From NCBI GenBank assembly GCA_001599595.1, contig BCHH01000018.1, positions 520,258 to 584,257 of the forward strand: a stretch of 64,000 nt of DNA, written 5' to 3'. The notes under the pieces are model-generated. The model ran no database searches, was not told the origin of the DNA, and worked only from the letters and a program-made list of their open reading frames with translations. This DNA is from Beverwykella pulmonaria (taxonomy: Eukaryota > Ascomycota > Dothideomycetes > Pleosporales > Melanommataceae). A program made the position numbers and the translations under genes. Position 1 is the stretch's first letter; the number at the start of each line of letters is the position of its first letter. Below, in pieces: positions 33,569 through 45,595 of the stretch.

Positions 33569-36475
33569 AAAGAAGAGCTGGAAGACCGCAAAAAGGGAAT
33601 CAGATATCACGTGACACATGTAATTTCTTGAGGTAGTCAATGATCTAAGAAATCAATGTATATATAAGGCGTGTGGAGGCAGTTTCCAGCTGATAGCTCG
33701 CAGGAGGACTATATATACCCATGTCAGGGGAGCTAACTAGAATGGCAGTGGCTGGATACATGGAACACGTGACACAAATGTCGGGCAAAGTCAACGATAT
33801 CTAGAACCAGCTATTCTACAGTGAAGATTAGTATTTAGGAATTCGAAAATGATGCTTCCGCTTTGAAAAAGCCGCTTGACTGGCCAAACCATCTTCGCAC
33901 ACATCATTCAGTGCAAAAGTATTGCTATTCTATGCCATTTCAAAGGATGCGAGAACAAGTGGCCCAGTTACGGGAAAGTGGGCGTCACACCAGAGTATTT
34001 CACTTACGTGAGATAAGCATATTATATCCGAGGAGAGATTCTCTTGCGGGTTTTGCTGGAACACAAACCAAGCCACGTCCCACCACGTTCTCTTTGAAAC
34101 CCAGCCTTAATCTTCATCCACAGAGCGTGTCCGTCAAACATACAACCAAAGTTACACGAATCAATCCTCCAGATCTGGTTACTGAACTCAAGGATGCTCA
34201 GCCCTGGAACCCAAGAGACAACTAAGAATAGCCACCCAATCTCCACTTCCGCATGAGCAAAGTCACGGTCTTCGCCACGCCCTGGGTTACCTCTATACGA
34301 GAGCCTTCCCCCCCCCCTTCCCCAGCTCATCGACGTCGACGGGAAGCTTGATTAACTCGATGGGGATCTTAACTGTGACAAATTAAACGATGGTTTCGAC
34401 ATGAAGTGACGGCTTCTGCTGCTCCTAAATGACCTAACTTGTCATACCCATCCTTTCTGATTGCCACGAAAAGTAAGTAGTCAGAGTTTCAAATGCTCAC
34501 CTGTACGCATCAAGTATATAAATTGCCGGGCCAGGTTTTATTAGTTTGCCTAATGTAAGCGAGAGCTGTGTTCGGCATTAGCAAATCAGCGATCGCGGAA
34601 TCTTTCATAATGTCGCAGCGGCCATCTTGCAACTTCATCTACCTCCACCATCAAAACGAACCATATGGCTTTACATCTCGCCCCGATTTCTCTATCTTCT
34701 CCGTTGGTGGCTTGCGATACGAATTGGAGGCAGCAATTTCCTGTCATGAGACATCTACGTAATCCGCCACAACCTTGGCGCCTTTTGAAAAGCCTCAGCG
34801 CACTTCAGCTACACCTCCTTCGTCCTAACACTTCGTTCCACAAAGAACATCTTAACACATACGAATAAATGACTAGACATACTTATCGGTAAGACAGCCA
34901 GATCTTGCGTGCCATCTCCTCAGCACAACGTTATCATTGGGTTCGCCACAAAATGGTAGGCTGTTCCGTCTACCTTGACATGCAGGCAGATAAACCTGGA
35001 GGCTACCTCCAGGCGACATACGTTCGGCTTTCTTGTATGCTTGCTTCGAAAAACTGCATATCCTGATCGTCGCTGGCCTGGCAGAACTTGTGAACAAGGA
35101 TACAATGTCTAGACCCGACATGTACGTTTCATTTCACGGCAGTGACCTTGTAAACTTGGCGGTTGTTATATCGCGGAAGCGAGGCGTTGTACAGAGAGCT
35201 AACTGTAGATCTCACGTTCCATATCACCGAAGATAAGACTGGTCTAACAGATCTCAAGAGCTACAGGTTGTTCTATACTCCTAGACTAGTTATTGATCAG
35301 CTAATCACAACTACTGGAATTTTACTCGTAAACCTGGAGTCACCACACATCACCCGAACGATAACGTCATGGATCTACAGCTGCTATGCAGACTACTATC
35401 ATTACGATTGTCAAGAAGACCTAGCAGGAAAGATATAGTGAGCACCTTTCCTACTGATCGTTGTCGGAAATGAGTTGATATCTGTGACACGGTTGAGAGT
35501 GGAGAATGCCTCCGGTCTATCAGAGACCCCAACGGAATGGTTTTAGGTGGTATCCTTTTGATTGCAGCCCCTCTGCTGGAAGTGAAGCTAACGAGGGGCA
35601 CAAATAGACTGGCTAAGTGCCTACTCGCAATGAACTCGTGCTTTAACTAATTCGGACCTGACGTCTCTCTGGAAGACGTTTCCGACGCTGCTGCAGAAGA
35701 ACAATTGATCTTTATTTATTTTTGCGTAACTCAGTTATCGAGAGCTGCGAAATCAACTCGAGACGTCGAGATATTTTTATCTGTGAATGAACCAAATTTC
35801 GGAGACCATATCTTGGTAATGCCAAATTTTCAAGGATTAGAAGCGATTGATCACAAGTTCGAGTCGGGGGCCTCGTACACCTTAAGTCTCTCTCACAGGT
35901 AACTAAAACTCCCTTTCCTGCGCATTCGCAATTGCGCCATATATATCTTCTTAGGCATTAACAAGTGTCTATGGACCCGTGGAGCACCCGCATCTCGGTT
36001 AGGATATGCGATATCGGCTAGCAGACAAAGAGACCCCGCCCTGATGTTGTTTTACGAGAACGATTGGCTATCGTATTCGCCTATTTAGGTGTGCCTTCAC
36101 CAAGCATATGCAACCAACCCGCCCAACAGAATCTCGCTTCGCCACGTCCAGAATGCCTAGACCTTGCTTACATCCTCGCCCTTTCCCCGGTCATCGGTAT
36201 CCACACAGATGCTCAATATTGGAGGCTAAGAAGTGGCGGTTCGGCAGTACCTATCTGTCCGCACTTCTGCCCTGAACTGCATGCGGTCAGCTCTTGGCAT
36301 CTGCTCATTGGTAAATGCTAGCGCAATTTGGGCGGAGCATCCTTGAGCAATAGTACAGCTCAGTACTTCTCAATGCTAGGCTAGAAGTCTTGGTCTGCAG
36401 GCAGTGACAATATAAAAAGGCCATATGCAAGGACCCGTCTCCTCTAGTTGTCATCGATATACTTCGCTCGTCACA
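33569..36475. other. 2.9 kb without a recognisable gene
   Basis: Plus-strand frames of 120 codons (33863-34225), 91 codons (35163-35438) and 65 codons (35705-35902) have no family motif. Two CACGTGACACA strings about 155 bp apart (33608 and 33765), with TATA-like runs between them, suggest another eroded LTR, but I could not find matching flanks. The right end is the promoter of the berberine-bridge oxidase. Confidence 0.4.
36411..36418 (+). promoter_or_regulatory. TATA box of berberine-bridge oxidase gene
   Basis: TATAAAAA stands 58 nt upstream of the ATG at 36476. Close spacing and a consensus sequence make this a good core-promoter candidate. Confidence 0.55.
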
Positions 36476-38620
36476 ATGATAGAACTCTCAAAGCTGTTTG
36501 TTCAGTCGCTTTTGATTTTGCCTGCGCTTGCTAGCCTAGCAATTCAGCCTCGCGAGAACATCGTAACCTCCAATGGTCGTCGATATGACTGCAAGTGCTA
36601 CCCCGGCGACCGCTGCTGGCCTTCGGCAGCAAATTGGAAGGCTCTGAATACCACAGTCAATGGCCTCCTCAAAGAGGTCATCCCAGATGCTGCCGTTTGT
36701 TACAACACCTTCGAAGGTAAACCTACCTATAACGCCGCAGCTTGCGCTGAAGTAACCCAAAACTTTCCGGGCGAACAATGGACGTCCGTACAACTCTTCC
36801 ATTGCTAAAATCCCCCAAAGTTGCTGATAATACCTGCAGCACCGACCGAGACGTAACCAACCTCTGGATCTTCTGGACAAACAACACCTGTCTCCCTACC
36901 ACCAACCCCAATAATCAATGCACACTCGGATACTACCCCGAATACGTGATTCTCGCAAAGACTAAAGCTCACATCAAAGCTGGCATTGACTTTGCCCGGG
37001 AAAACAGCATTAGACTCGTGATCAGAAATACGGGGCACGACTTCATGGGTCGCTCAACTGGCTTTGGGTCGTTGGCGATTAACACGCATAGTTTCAAGAA
37101 TGTGGAGTTTGTTAAGAGTTATGCGGGCCCCGGTGAGTGGAAGGGTGGGGCGGTGAAGGTTGGTGCAGGGGTCCAGGGAAGGGAACTGTTGAGGAAGGCG
37201 TTTGCTGAGAGTCCGAAGGTGGCAATTGTTACTGGAGAGTGTCCGGTACGATAACTCCCAAATCAATTTGAGTCAGCATCTTGGCTGACCATACTTCAGA
37301 CAGTTGGGTTCGCAGGCGGATACATTCAAGGTAAGCCACTCCTATCAAAGGTCTTCAGAATACTGGGGCTCACACATTCATCAAAGGAGGAGGCCACGGC
37401 CCACTTGCGACACTCCATGGGCTTGCGGCAGACCAAGCTCTTTCGTTTGATGTGATCACCGCGGACGGAGTATACCGCACCGCGAATGCTCGCGAGAATC
37501 CAGACCTCTTTTGGGCACTCAAAGGAGGCGGACCATCCACCTTTGCAGCAATCGTGTCCGTGACGGTAAAGACATTTCCAGAGACACCATCTGCAGGCGT
37601 GATCCTTCGAATTAATGGGACACATACGAATGACACTGAAGTGTTCTGGAAAGGTACGTTCACACGTGCAATTTACATCCGATAAGGTCGTTCGAGTCTA
37701 ATCTCTCCCGTCAGGTTTCCGTGCTTTCCATAACCTCTCCAACCGCTGGGTTGAAAATGGCATGTTTGTATACTTCGAGCTGTCCCCGGGCTCCCTCAAT
37801 GTCCAACCCTTCGTCGGGCCCAATATGAACGCCGCCAAAATCCGACAAGTTATCAAACCTTTGACGGACCAGCTCAACCGCGAAGGGATTCCGCATGATC
37901 TTGTTGTAAAGGATTTCCCTACCTTTTTCGAACTGTATATTGATCTTTTCGCGGATGAAGGTGCTGGCGCGAACATGTTAGTTGGAGGACGCCTATTCTC
38001 GAAGACTGATATCAGAGAGAATGGTGATGGGATTGTCGATGCGATGAGGCAGTCGCTTCAGGCTTCTCAGGGCAGTAGGTGATGAGTGACTGCAATAATC
38101 TCCCCTTTTTTTCGATTCCCTCCAAAAATTGCGCTGACCTTTCACCTCGAACACAGGTATAGTCGGCCACATTGTTGGACCCGGCTACGGCGCACCAGTT
38201 GTAGATAATGCCATTAATCCTATCTGGCGCGATGGATCCTCATTCGGCATCTCGATTGTGCTCATGCCGACGAATGCCAGTCTCGCCGAGAAAGCCGCCG
38301 CACAGACTCTACTTACCAATGACGTAGATGGTCCATTGCGCGCAGCGTCCCCACATGGGGCTGCATATGTGAACGAGGTAGGATCGACAACACTATCTTT
38401 TCTGTGTTCCTTTTTGAAATGTGAAGTGGTAATTAATTTTGGCTAGGGCAATCTCGAAGAGCCAAATTGGCAAGACACGTTCTGGGGTAACAATTATCCC
38501 CGCCTGTTTCGATTGAAGAAATTGTGGGATCCGAAAGGAGTATTCTACGCCAGAACTACACCAGGCACAGAGCAGTGGGAGGTCGTTGATTATGGGACCA
38601 GGCTTTGCAAGAAGCTGTGA
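36476..38620 (+). CDS. Secreted FAD-linked berberine-bridge-type oxidase (AA7-like)
   Basis: Seven exons (36476-36783, 36840-37245, 37300-37330, 37387-37653, 37715-38074, 38157-38377, 38447-38620) join to 588 aa. Signal peptide MIELSKLFVQSLLILPALAS. The FAD-binding domain shows RNTGHDFMGRSTG, whose His (about 169) takes one covalent flavin bond. TGECPTVGFAGGYIQGGGHG spans two exon joins and its Cys (about 237) takes the second. The C-terminal BBE motif is NWQDTFWGNNYPRLFRLKK with WDPKGVFYARTTPG. Bicovalent FAD is typical of oligosaccharide oxidases and of secondary-metabolite oxidases. The signal peptide and carbohydrate-enzyme neighbours favour the former. The first intron (GTCCGT donor at 36784) is a non-ideal choice forced by frame; a donor at 36788 is the alternative. 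Confidence 0.87.
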
Positions 38621-40585
38621 TTGCGTTCCTGCCTTGTAGCTTAGAAGTCTGACTGTTCAAACTCTCGCTAAGATACAATCAAGAGACAAATTTTGTTATT
38701 CAAGTTCTACAAGTAATGGCGGGACCATTTTGCTCAACTTTATTAAAGAACCAAGATATTGAGGTTGTGTCAGCTGACGCACAAGATGGCTATAGATGTG
38801 CGACACCCGGGCTTCCGGGAACATCTCCTCTTCAACGCTTTCTGTCGAAACCTCTCAAAAATGACCTATTCACTCCGCATATGGGTTTACCATGTCCAAC
38901 TAATCCTCCTCTCCATGACCCTCGCCTTCATTAATACTACTCACCACTTTCTCATTAGTACTCACATCAGATGCTAAATTATCATCATCTGTTTCATCCT
39001 CTCACCCGCTAATTGCCGCAATTCACTCCTAATTTGTTCCTCAATCTGGATTCTCTTGAATGCCAACTGCTTCCCGCCCTTGCGTCAAGCGCCCCTAGCA
39101 AAGCGCAATATTTCCAGTCTGGAGTCTCTCAATGGCAAAGAGCTTGTTATTTTAATGTTTCTCAATAGCAGTCCTGTTTTCTGGCATGAATAATTGGTGA
39201 GAGGAAGCTATTGCCGTAGCCAGAGGTTCCTGTTACGTCTGGCCTGCTTCGTGAATATAAGAGGGAGATCTTTGACGGCTTTGAGGTCTAGTCATCACTT
39301 CCGGCGAGAGTGCTTCGACCAGGTATAGGTTTAAGGAAGAGCCGTTTGGTAAATCAAGGTCTATTGGGTTTGCTGACCAAGGTTGATCACAGTTCTGTGC
39401 TAGCTATTATATAAGTGGGATGTCTAGGGATGAAGAACGGGATAGTGTAGAATGCTCATCGTCTACGGTAGCAAAGGAGGGAGGAAATAGTGGGCTTGGA
39501 CTTCTGAGGTTCACTACCATACCCGATGCCTCATTGTTGAATTGTAAACCCAATAATTGAGAGGGTGATTCAATGCTCTCTCAATTGAGCTAATATATCA
39601 GCGCCCATCGGGGTAACGCGATGGAATGCCTAATATCGAAGCAGCAGTTCGGGGAGCGTCGACGGTGACTGAATACGGGTGCTGGTTGGCTCCGGAGCAC
39701 GCAACAGCTCCCAATCAACTCTGCAGGTTATGGTTGTCGCGTCATGGTGCTAGAGTAGAGACAATAATCTGCTCAAAATCATCCTAGAGGACTTAAAGAT
39801 AATGGCAGCCTCTGCTATTCCACTAGGTTAGTCTGCTTGTTTTTACTCCATAATCAAGTCCTGCATTTAAAAGGGTGCCACAGCCGTCTAGCGGAATCGA
39901 AAAAATACTCACTCATACGTCAAATCGAACCAAATAACGCCGCATTTATGGTCCTGTGTGGAGCTCATTGTCTTGTAGGATGAAGTGCTAGTAAGATGGC
40001 TTAGTGATAACCCGTGGTGACCAAACACCTATCAAGCCATAAGAAGCAGCTAGCGAAATTGTTTCCACCAGCTTGACTGAAACCCATTATTTGGCCTGAA
40101 CCTCACAAAAATCGCAAAGACGGTTTCATTACCAGACACAGCACCAAACCACACCGATGAAAGTGATATGGTCGCCGCGGGACAAGATGCCCCTGATGAC
40201 ACTGCTGCCTGGTAACAAAAATATGCCTTCCGAGCGAAGTCAGATATCATCCCCAAGTATTATGAACGCGGCGAAGTATACGATTCCCACGAGGAATGCA
40301 ACGGCTTCTAGATCACAATGTAGAATTAGATATGACTTTAAAAGTTTCTCAGTGCCATTTATATAGCAAATGAGCGGAGAAAGAGTGATTAAAGGCTCGG
40401 CTTGATCAATTGGAGAAGACCAGTTATTGGGTGACCGAATTTGCGAACAAAGGGGCGTGCGATGAGAATACCGTTTGAGTTGAGCAGGACAAGAAGATTT
40501 ACAAGAAACGGAGACGGACAAAAGCGCTAGTGATCTGTACACGGATGGTCAGCCCCTGCCAAGGGAATCAAATCTGAGGAAGGTG
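38621..40585. other. Mostly featureless; possible membrane-protein remnant
   Basis: No convincing gene. On the minus strand two overlapping frames (40542-40240 and 40256-40050) are hydrophobic in a way that suggests a decayed membrane protein (LVGIVYFAAFIILGDDI, then AVSSGASCPAATISLSSVWF), but I do not recognise the family. An AATTGAGAG / CTCTCAATT hairpin lies near 39555-39590. The last 15 nt before 40586 (CTGAGGAAGGTG) resemble the purine tract of the TRIM element. Confidence 0.35.
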
Positions 40586-40722
40586 TGTAAGCAGAATGCT
40601 ACTGCAGTGCTTATTTATCTGCTATATTGTGCATCTGGCTCTACTTATCGTACATCACTAAACACATACACACACAACATCATCTTCATACCCTCTGATG
40701 ACTACCAACCACTCTGCTTACA
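40586..40722 (+). repeat. LTR of family 2, diverged, no matching flanks
   Basis: 137 bp from TGTAAGCAG to CTGCTTACA. Its reverse complement shares the AGAGGGTATGAAGA and TGTGTGTAT..TGATGTAC stretches of the LTR at 59242-59386. The flanks AGGTG and AAAAG do not match, and a purine tract precedes it, so it looks like a 3' LTR left from an element whose other end was deleted. Confidence 0.65.
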
Positions 40723-41326
40723 AAAAGGAGGAGGAGCTGGTTTTGGGATCAGGATTAGAGTAGATGAGAAGCAATGAGCGAGAAAGTGGAAAAAATAGCA
40801 TCATTACTTGTCATCGCTACCACTGGAGACGAACAGAAATGCTTTAAGAAAATAATGACGTTACTGTTGGTATTACGGTGGATTGCTCTATAGATAACGA
40901 TGACTCAGAAGGGGGACTGTGTGGATTGAGCGAGCGAGATCCGCACAGGCATAAATATACGGCCCCGGCAATTTAGAAGGAGGACGAACCCGAGAATCAA
41001 AACCTACAATTGGCAAGCTAGCAGAGGACTTCGACGTCGCTGCTAGCCCTTGCTACGTAGAAGATTCATGGTCACAAGCAATCCATACTCTTTCTACCGT
41101 ACCTGCGCTCTTGCACCGCCGTGGACTAGCGTTCTGCGAAACCCACGGGCAGTCGATTAACAGCGTCCAGAGTACCTTCCCATTTCACGGGCGGGTATAA
41201 CGACAGTTACAGTCACGCGTCAAAAGTTTTGCCCGCTACCCCACATTTCAACTTGCAACTACGACGCCGCAAAGTCGTCAATTTGGCATAGAAATCTCAG
41301 AAAATAGGTGCCGGAGGCCTAATTTA
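40723..41326. other. Intergenic, no gene recognised
   Basis: 604 nt between the diverged LTR and the transposase relic. No frame, repeat or motif was recognised. Confidence 0.4.
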
Positions 41327-41670
41327 ATGCTAAAACAGCGACTGCAAATCATCTCCAAGGCCTCAGCTGGTACTACAACTGTAGAGCTCGTCAAGGAGTT
41401 TGATCGCAACCCCACTACAACACGACGCCTACTACGCTCAGCTGTCACCCGCACAACCACAATTGAAGCTCACCGTACTAGCCGTCCTCCTATACTATCA
41501 CCTCACCAGAAAAAGCTAGTGTATCGACCTGTGCGAAAAAAAACCCTAAAATTCAATACAAAGGGCTCCAAAAAGTAGCCCAGCTTGCGCTGCCTACTGG
41601 CTCCCTTTCTCCTGCGCCTAGCAAGTGTACGCAATACCAGGCAATTAAGCAGACAACACGAGGGGTATAA
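41327..41670 (+). pseudogene. Tc1/mariner-type transposase N-terminal relic
   Basis: A frame from 41327 reads LKQRLQIISKASAGTTTVEL and then ILSPHQKKLVYRPVRKK, the paired helix-turn-helix region of Tc1-like transposases. A poly-A slip at about 41536-41543 breaks the frame; in the next frame it continues KNPKIQYKGLQKVAQLALP to a stop at 41668-41670. The DDE catalytic domain is absent. An old truncated copy without visible terminal repeats. Confidence 0.65.
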
Positions 41671-41860
41671 AGCTATAATTCTTATATTTGTAATATTTAA
41701 AAATAAGTAGGGCATTATATTTATTATTTATTCTTGCTTACCGTCTGTTACCATACCTCTATACAATCTCATCGGCCTGAGCAAGGTGTGGTGGTTGTTT
41801 TTTTGGGAGAAAAACAAGGCTATATTTGGGGGCGTAGGCTCGAAGTGGGTTCACGTGACT

Positions 41861-41958
41861 GCTATCTTGATGAGGTTCTTAAGCTGCCGTGAGCGTCAAA
41901 CCTCATCAAGGGGGATTCAGCTATCTTGACCAGGTTCTTAAGCTGCCGTGAGCGTCAA
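41861..41958. repeat. Two-unit tandem repeat, 59-bp period
   Basis: GCTATCTTGA..AGGTTCTTAA followed by GCTGCCGTGAGCGTCAA occurs at 41861 and again at 41920. The first unit also pairs with itself (CTTGATGAGG with CCTCATCAAG at 41866-41875 and 41901-41910), a possible hairpin. An AAGCTTGCCGTGAGC string inside the TRIM element is similar, so this may be transposon debris. Confidence 0.5.
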
Positions 41959-43320
41959 TACCTGATCCTGAATCTCACTCAGCGCGTCAATCGTGAGCCA
42001 GCTGTTCGGCCGAGCGCAAAGCGTGATAACTATCTACAACGGGCAAAAAAACAGAGAACTATGGGATGGTGGGCGGGATCGCAGAATTGTACAATCTGGG
42101 GCCGAATTGATTGCTTAATGAGGTTGCTGATAGTTGATGGTTGAGGCTCTGAGGCATCCTGGGATCGACTCAGGAACTTCTGCTGAGAAGCTTGGCGGCC
42201 TAACCCAGTATAGAACAAAACATTTTTGGGCCACGCAGATTATTACCACTATATAGATGTACAAAACAAACCCCGTTAGCCATGCGTAGAAGCAGCTCCC
42301 AAAGACTTGCCTGTGCTGGGAGAATACACCTGTCCTCATTCGTGCCTTAAGTGTGTCCCTAGGCAGGCGCAGGCGTGAGGCCTACGCCTGTGGATTGCTG
42401 TTGTCCGCCAGGCCTTAACCGCCACCCTGCCACACTTGCTGTTAATAGTAATGTCTCCCTTGTATATAGAAATTGTCTTTTGCGTACCATAGTTTGTTGC
42501 TTCTAACCTTCTCCTCTCCTCCCCTCCCTTGTGCTCTGTTGGTGCAGACACCTTATCTGCCGTTCTCCTGGCAGCCACTATTGTCGTACATTCTGTTGCG
42601 ACATAACAGCTGGTGGGTAAGGTTTGTGTCTCGCTAATAGGGTTGAGAGTAGGCTTTGGGGTAGATAGGAGTGTATTGTAGAGGGACTAATCGCTGCTAA
42701 GTCACGATGGCAGCGGGGAAACACTGATAGGTTAAACACATGATACCTGAGCCATATTGCCTCCGTACAGGCCAGAGTCGGCCTTGCACATACCAGCTGG
42801 TGGGCAAGGCCAGCTGTCATGAGAGGTCTGTCTACGTAGCTGCTGGCGTCTGTCTGTTGCTGACATGGTGCTGCATAGGTTGCCCACTGAACACCTAGGG
42901 GACTAGAGGTCTAATTGTTGCTGTTTCGTCCGCGCGCGGGTGAGGAGGTTGGGGCCTGTTGGGTCGGGGGTTGTTACTATTGTGTAGTTGTTGTAAAGTG
43001 CTGCTTGTGAGGTATTTAAAGGTAATCCTTATCTTAATAGCGTTCGGGAATTGTTTTCTAACTGTTGTGGATGTGTCACATGTAGTTGTGGTAGTACACT
43101 GTCTCACTACAGGCAGCTTCAACCACCACCGCCGCATACACAACGCGACATCTCTGCGCTGGCTCTGTGTCAGGAGCAAGCTCTATACCACTCGAACAGC
43201 ACTACCTAAAAAGGTGCAGTGAACCCAATAGGGTGAGGTGCGTATAGAATAACATATATACCGTGACACTCTGAGCTCTTAGGGAGTTAGGTCCCTCGGC
43301 TTCACCACGTGGTCTATAGC
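41959..43320. other. Repeat-derived, non-coding
   Basis: No gene. Short internal duplications such as AGCTGGTGGG(T/C)AAGG (about 42609 and 42790) and a weak tRNA-like box (AGTCGATCCCAGG, minus strand, near 42160) suggest old transposon remains. Open frames on both strands are under 95 codons and overlap. Confidence 0.4.
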
Positions 43321-43385
43321 TGTAACTAAAAAAACGTCTTAATTATATATTTCTAGAATAAACATATATATGTATATTGCTTATA
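43321..43385 (-). repeat. Degenerate solo LTR, family 1
   Basis: About 65 bp aligning throughout with the 63-bp LTRs but with C-to-T and G-to-A changes (GTAACT for GTAACC, AAAAACG for AAAGACG, ATTGCTTATA for ACTGCTTACA). Flanks ATAGC and ATACC differ at one base. Older than the other copies. Confidence 0.75.
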
Positions 43386-44125
43386 ATACCTATTAAGAAT
43401 GGTATTGTGCGGATTCTGTGCGGATTCTGTGTGGGTATTAGGCTCCCAACTTTAATTTTCCTCGGGTCGGATAACAGCTCGGATCGATTTTGAAAATAGG
43501 AAATATCTTTGGGCCATTAGGCCCGAAGTTTAGCCTTAGAATCCGGAGGCAATTGAGACTGTAAATTCACTACGCTCGTTCCTCGCTCCGTGAACCAAAC
43601 AATACGAATGGGATCGCTTCGAGTCATCGTAGCACCAACACGACCTGAATTTTTTTTTTCTTTTTCGCAATTACGCCTGCATTCTCAAACGAATAACTAA
43701 CCTGAATTCGCCCTCGGGGAGTGAGGTGGCGGAGACGGGACGATATATTTCTTTTCCAGAGTCCAGTATCCTTTTCTAATATCAATTGCGTCTGCATATT
43801 CAAAGTCCCATAGCATTAGTTCTAGCGAGCATTTTATCAGATGGATCAAGTCATACGAAAACGCGCCGGCTTTGCTTCCTCGCTTTAATTACGCCCCCTA
43901 TTCAGGGCCCGCCAATTCCGCTAAACTTCCAGATAGATAAGAATCTAATTTGTATCCAGGCGTTTGATTCGTTCGGGGCCACCCGTTTGCTTGGCGCTTA
44001 CCTCAGCCCCAGCCGTCGTTAACTCCAAACTATCAACGAGTTCCAACCACTTCAATATTCTTTTGCGATTCACATCTCTTCCTTGAGTCTTTTAGTAATT
44101 TTTCCTTCACGTCACTCTTTACAAG
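43386..44125. promoter_or_regulatory. Upstream region of GH76 gene
   Basis: 740 nt without a gene. A pyrimidine-rich stretch (about 44060-44120) precedes the GH76 start codon. A T10-run with CTTTTTC lies near 43650. Confidence 0.4.
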
Positions 44126-45595
44126 ATGCTTTCGCGTACATGCGCTCTCTCACTCGCTCTTACCTTTCTTTTTGTCTCGGTTGATGCGATTACATTGCAA
44201 GTCGATAGTTCAGGTACTGTAAATCGCAGCAGCATTTTTAGGTCATTAATAATTCCTAGAACAGACTCAATCAAAGGGGCCGCAAAGATTCTCGCTACCG
44301 GCATTATAAACGCATACAACGATCAACTTGAAGGTAGCCCAATTGGGATCTTTCCCGACCCTTACTTTTGGTGGGAGTCTGGTGCTGCCTGGAATGGGTT
44401 AATCGAGTACTCACACTTAACCGGCGATTCTCAGTTTGACGATGTTGTCGCAAATGCCCTGCAGGCCCAAGTTGGCGACTTGAATGCTTTCATGCCACCA
44501 AACCAAACCAAAACTCTTGGAAATGATGACCAAAGTTTCTGGGGCCTCGCCGCATTAACCGCCGCAGAAGTTGGTTTCACTAAACCGAAAAATGGCAAAT
44601 GGGTGGATCTGGCAAAGAACGTTTTTGATACCCAAGCAGTCCGCTGGGACAATGCCTCGTGTGGTGGCGGCTTGCGATGGCAAATCTTCCCCTTCAACAA
44701 TGGGTACAACTACAAAAATAGCTTCAGCAATGGCAACTTCTTTCTTCTCTCGGCCCGCTTGGCCCAGTTCACGGGGAACAAAACGTACTCTGAATGGGCG
44801 GACAAGTCATTCAAGTGGATGCAAGACATTGGTATAATCTCGGAAGAGTATGCAGTTTTCGACGGAGCCAACACAGATACTAAGTGCTCTTCTGTAAATC
44901 ACATCCAGTGGTCATACCCTTTTGGAGTCGTCTCTGAGGGTGCTGCCGTTATGTATAATTTGGTGAGTTCTTCCAAGTTGGGGCACATGAGATGTATTGT
45001 AAACCTGACCTTCTAGACCAATGGCAACGACACATGGAAAGCCGCTGTTTCCGGCTTCTTGAACCACACATCAGTCTTCCAGGACAACGACACTTCCATT
45101 CTCTTCGAGCCCGCGTGCGAGAAGACTGGCAGGTGCGATGTTGACCAAAAGGCCTTCAAAGGCCTCGCTGCACGCTCTTTCGCTCGCGCTGCAATATCCG
45201 CACCGTTCGTTGCAGACGATCTCCGCGCAATTCTGGAGCAGTCGGCAACGGGCGCGATGGATAGCTGTGATGGGGATGAAAAAGACGTGAAATGTGCTGC
45301 AATGTGGTACAAAAAGAGTGTGGACTCGTCTGCGAATAGTGCGAAAGATGGTGGGCTAGGAGAGACGTTGGGTGCGTTGGAGGTTGTGCAGGCTCTACTG
45401 TATCCGGAAGCCAAGGTTGTAATTAATGGGAACACGACGACACCAACTGGTACGGCTAACCCAGCGGCTTCTGGAACTGGAACGCTATCCGGGACTGGAA
45501 GTGCAGCTGCAGCCGCAGCGACGGGTGGAGCTGCCAACATGAGGGTGGCTTGGGATGGGCTTGTATTTGCGGGTCTACTCTTAATGATGGCTTGA
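44126..45595 (+). CDS. GH76 Dfg5/Dcw1-like GPI-anchored mannosidase
   Basis: Exons 44126-44213, 44265-44962 and 45017-45595 join to 454 aa (51- and 54-nt introns). Signal peptide MLSRTCALSLALTFLFVSVDA. The GH76 domain starts at DSIKGAAKILATGI and shows PDPYFWWESGAAWNGLIEY, then LGNDDQSFWGL with the catalytic Asp-Asp pair (about 117-118), CGGGLRWQIFPFNNGYNYKN and SYPFGVVSEGAAVMYN. The C-terminus is a Gly/Thr/Ala linker followed by a hydrophobic tail (DGLVFAGLLLMMA), a GPI-attachment signal. Dfg5/Dcw1 proteins process GPI-anchored mannoproteins and attach them to the cell wall at the plasma-membrane face. The first intron acceptor (AACAG at 44264) was chosen over a nearer TAG because only it keeps the DSIK frame. 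Confidence 0.9.

Noticed and set aside
33596..33790. Possible fifth solo LTR between two CACGTGACACA strings
   Set aside because: No TG..CA boundaries with a 5-bp duplication could be placed.
42140..42220. tRNA gene or SINE head on the minus strand
   Set aside because: AGTCGATCCCAGG is only a partial B-box match and the A-box match is poor; no poly-A or duplicated flanks found, so neither call is supported.
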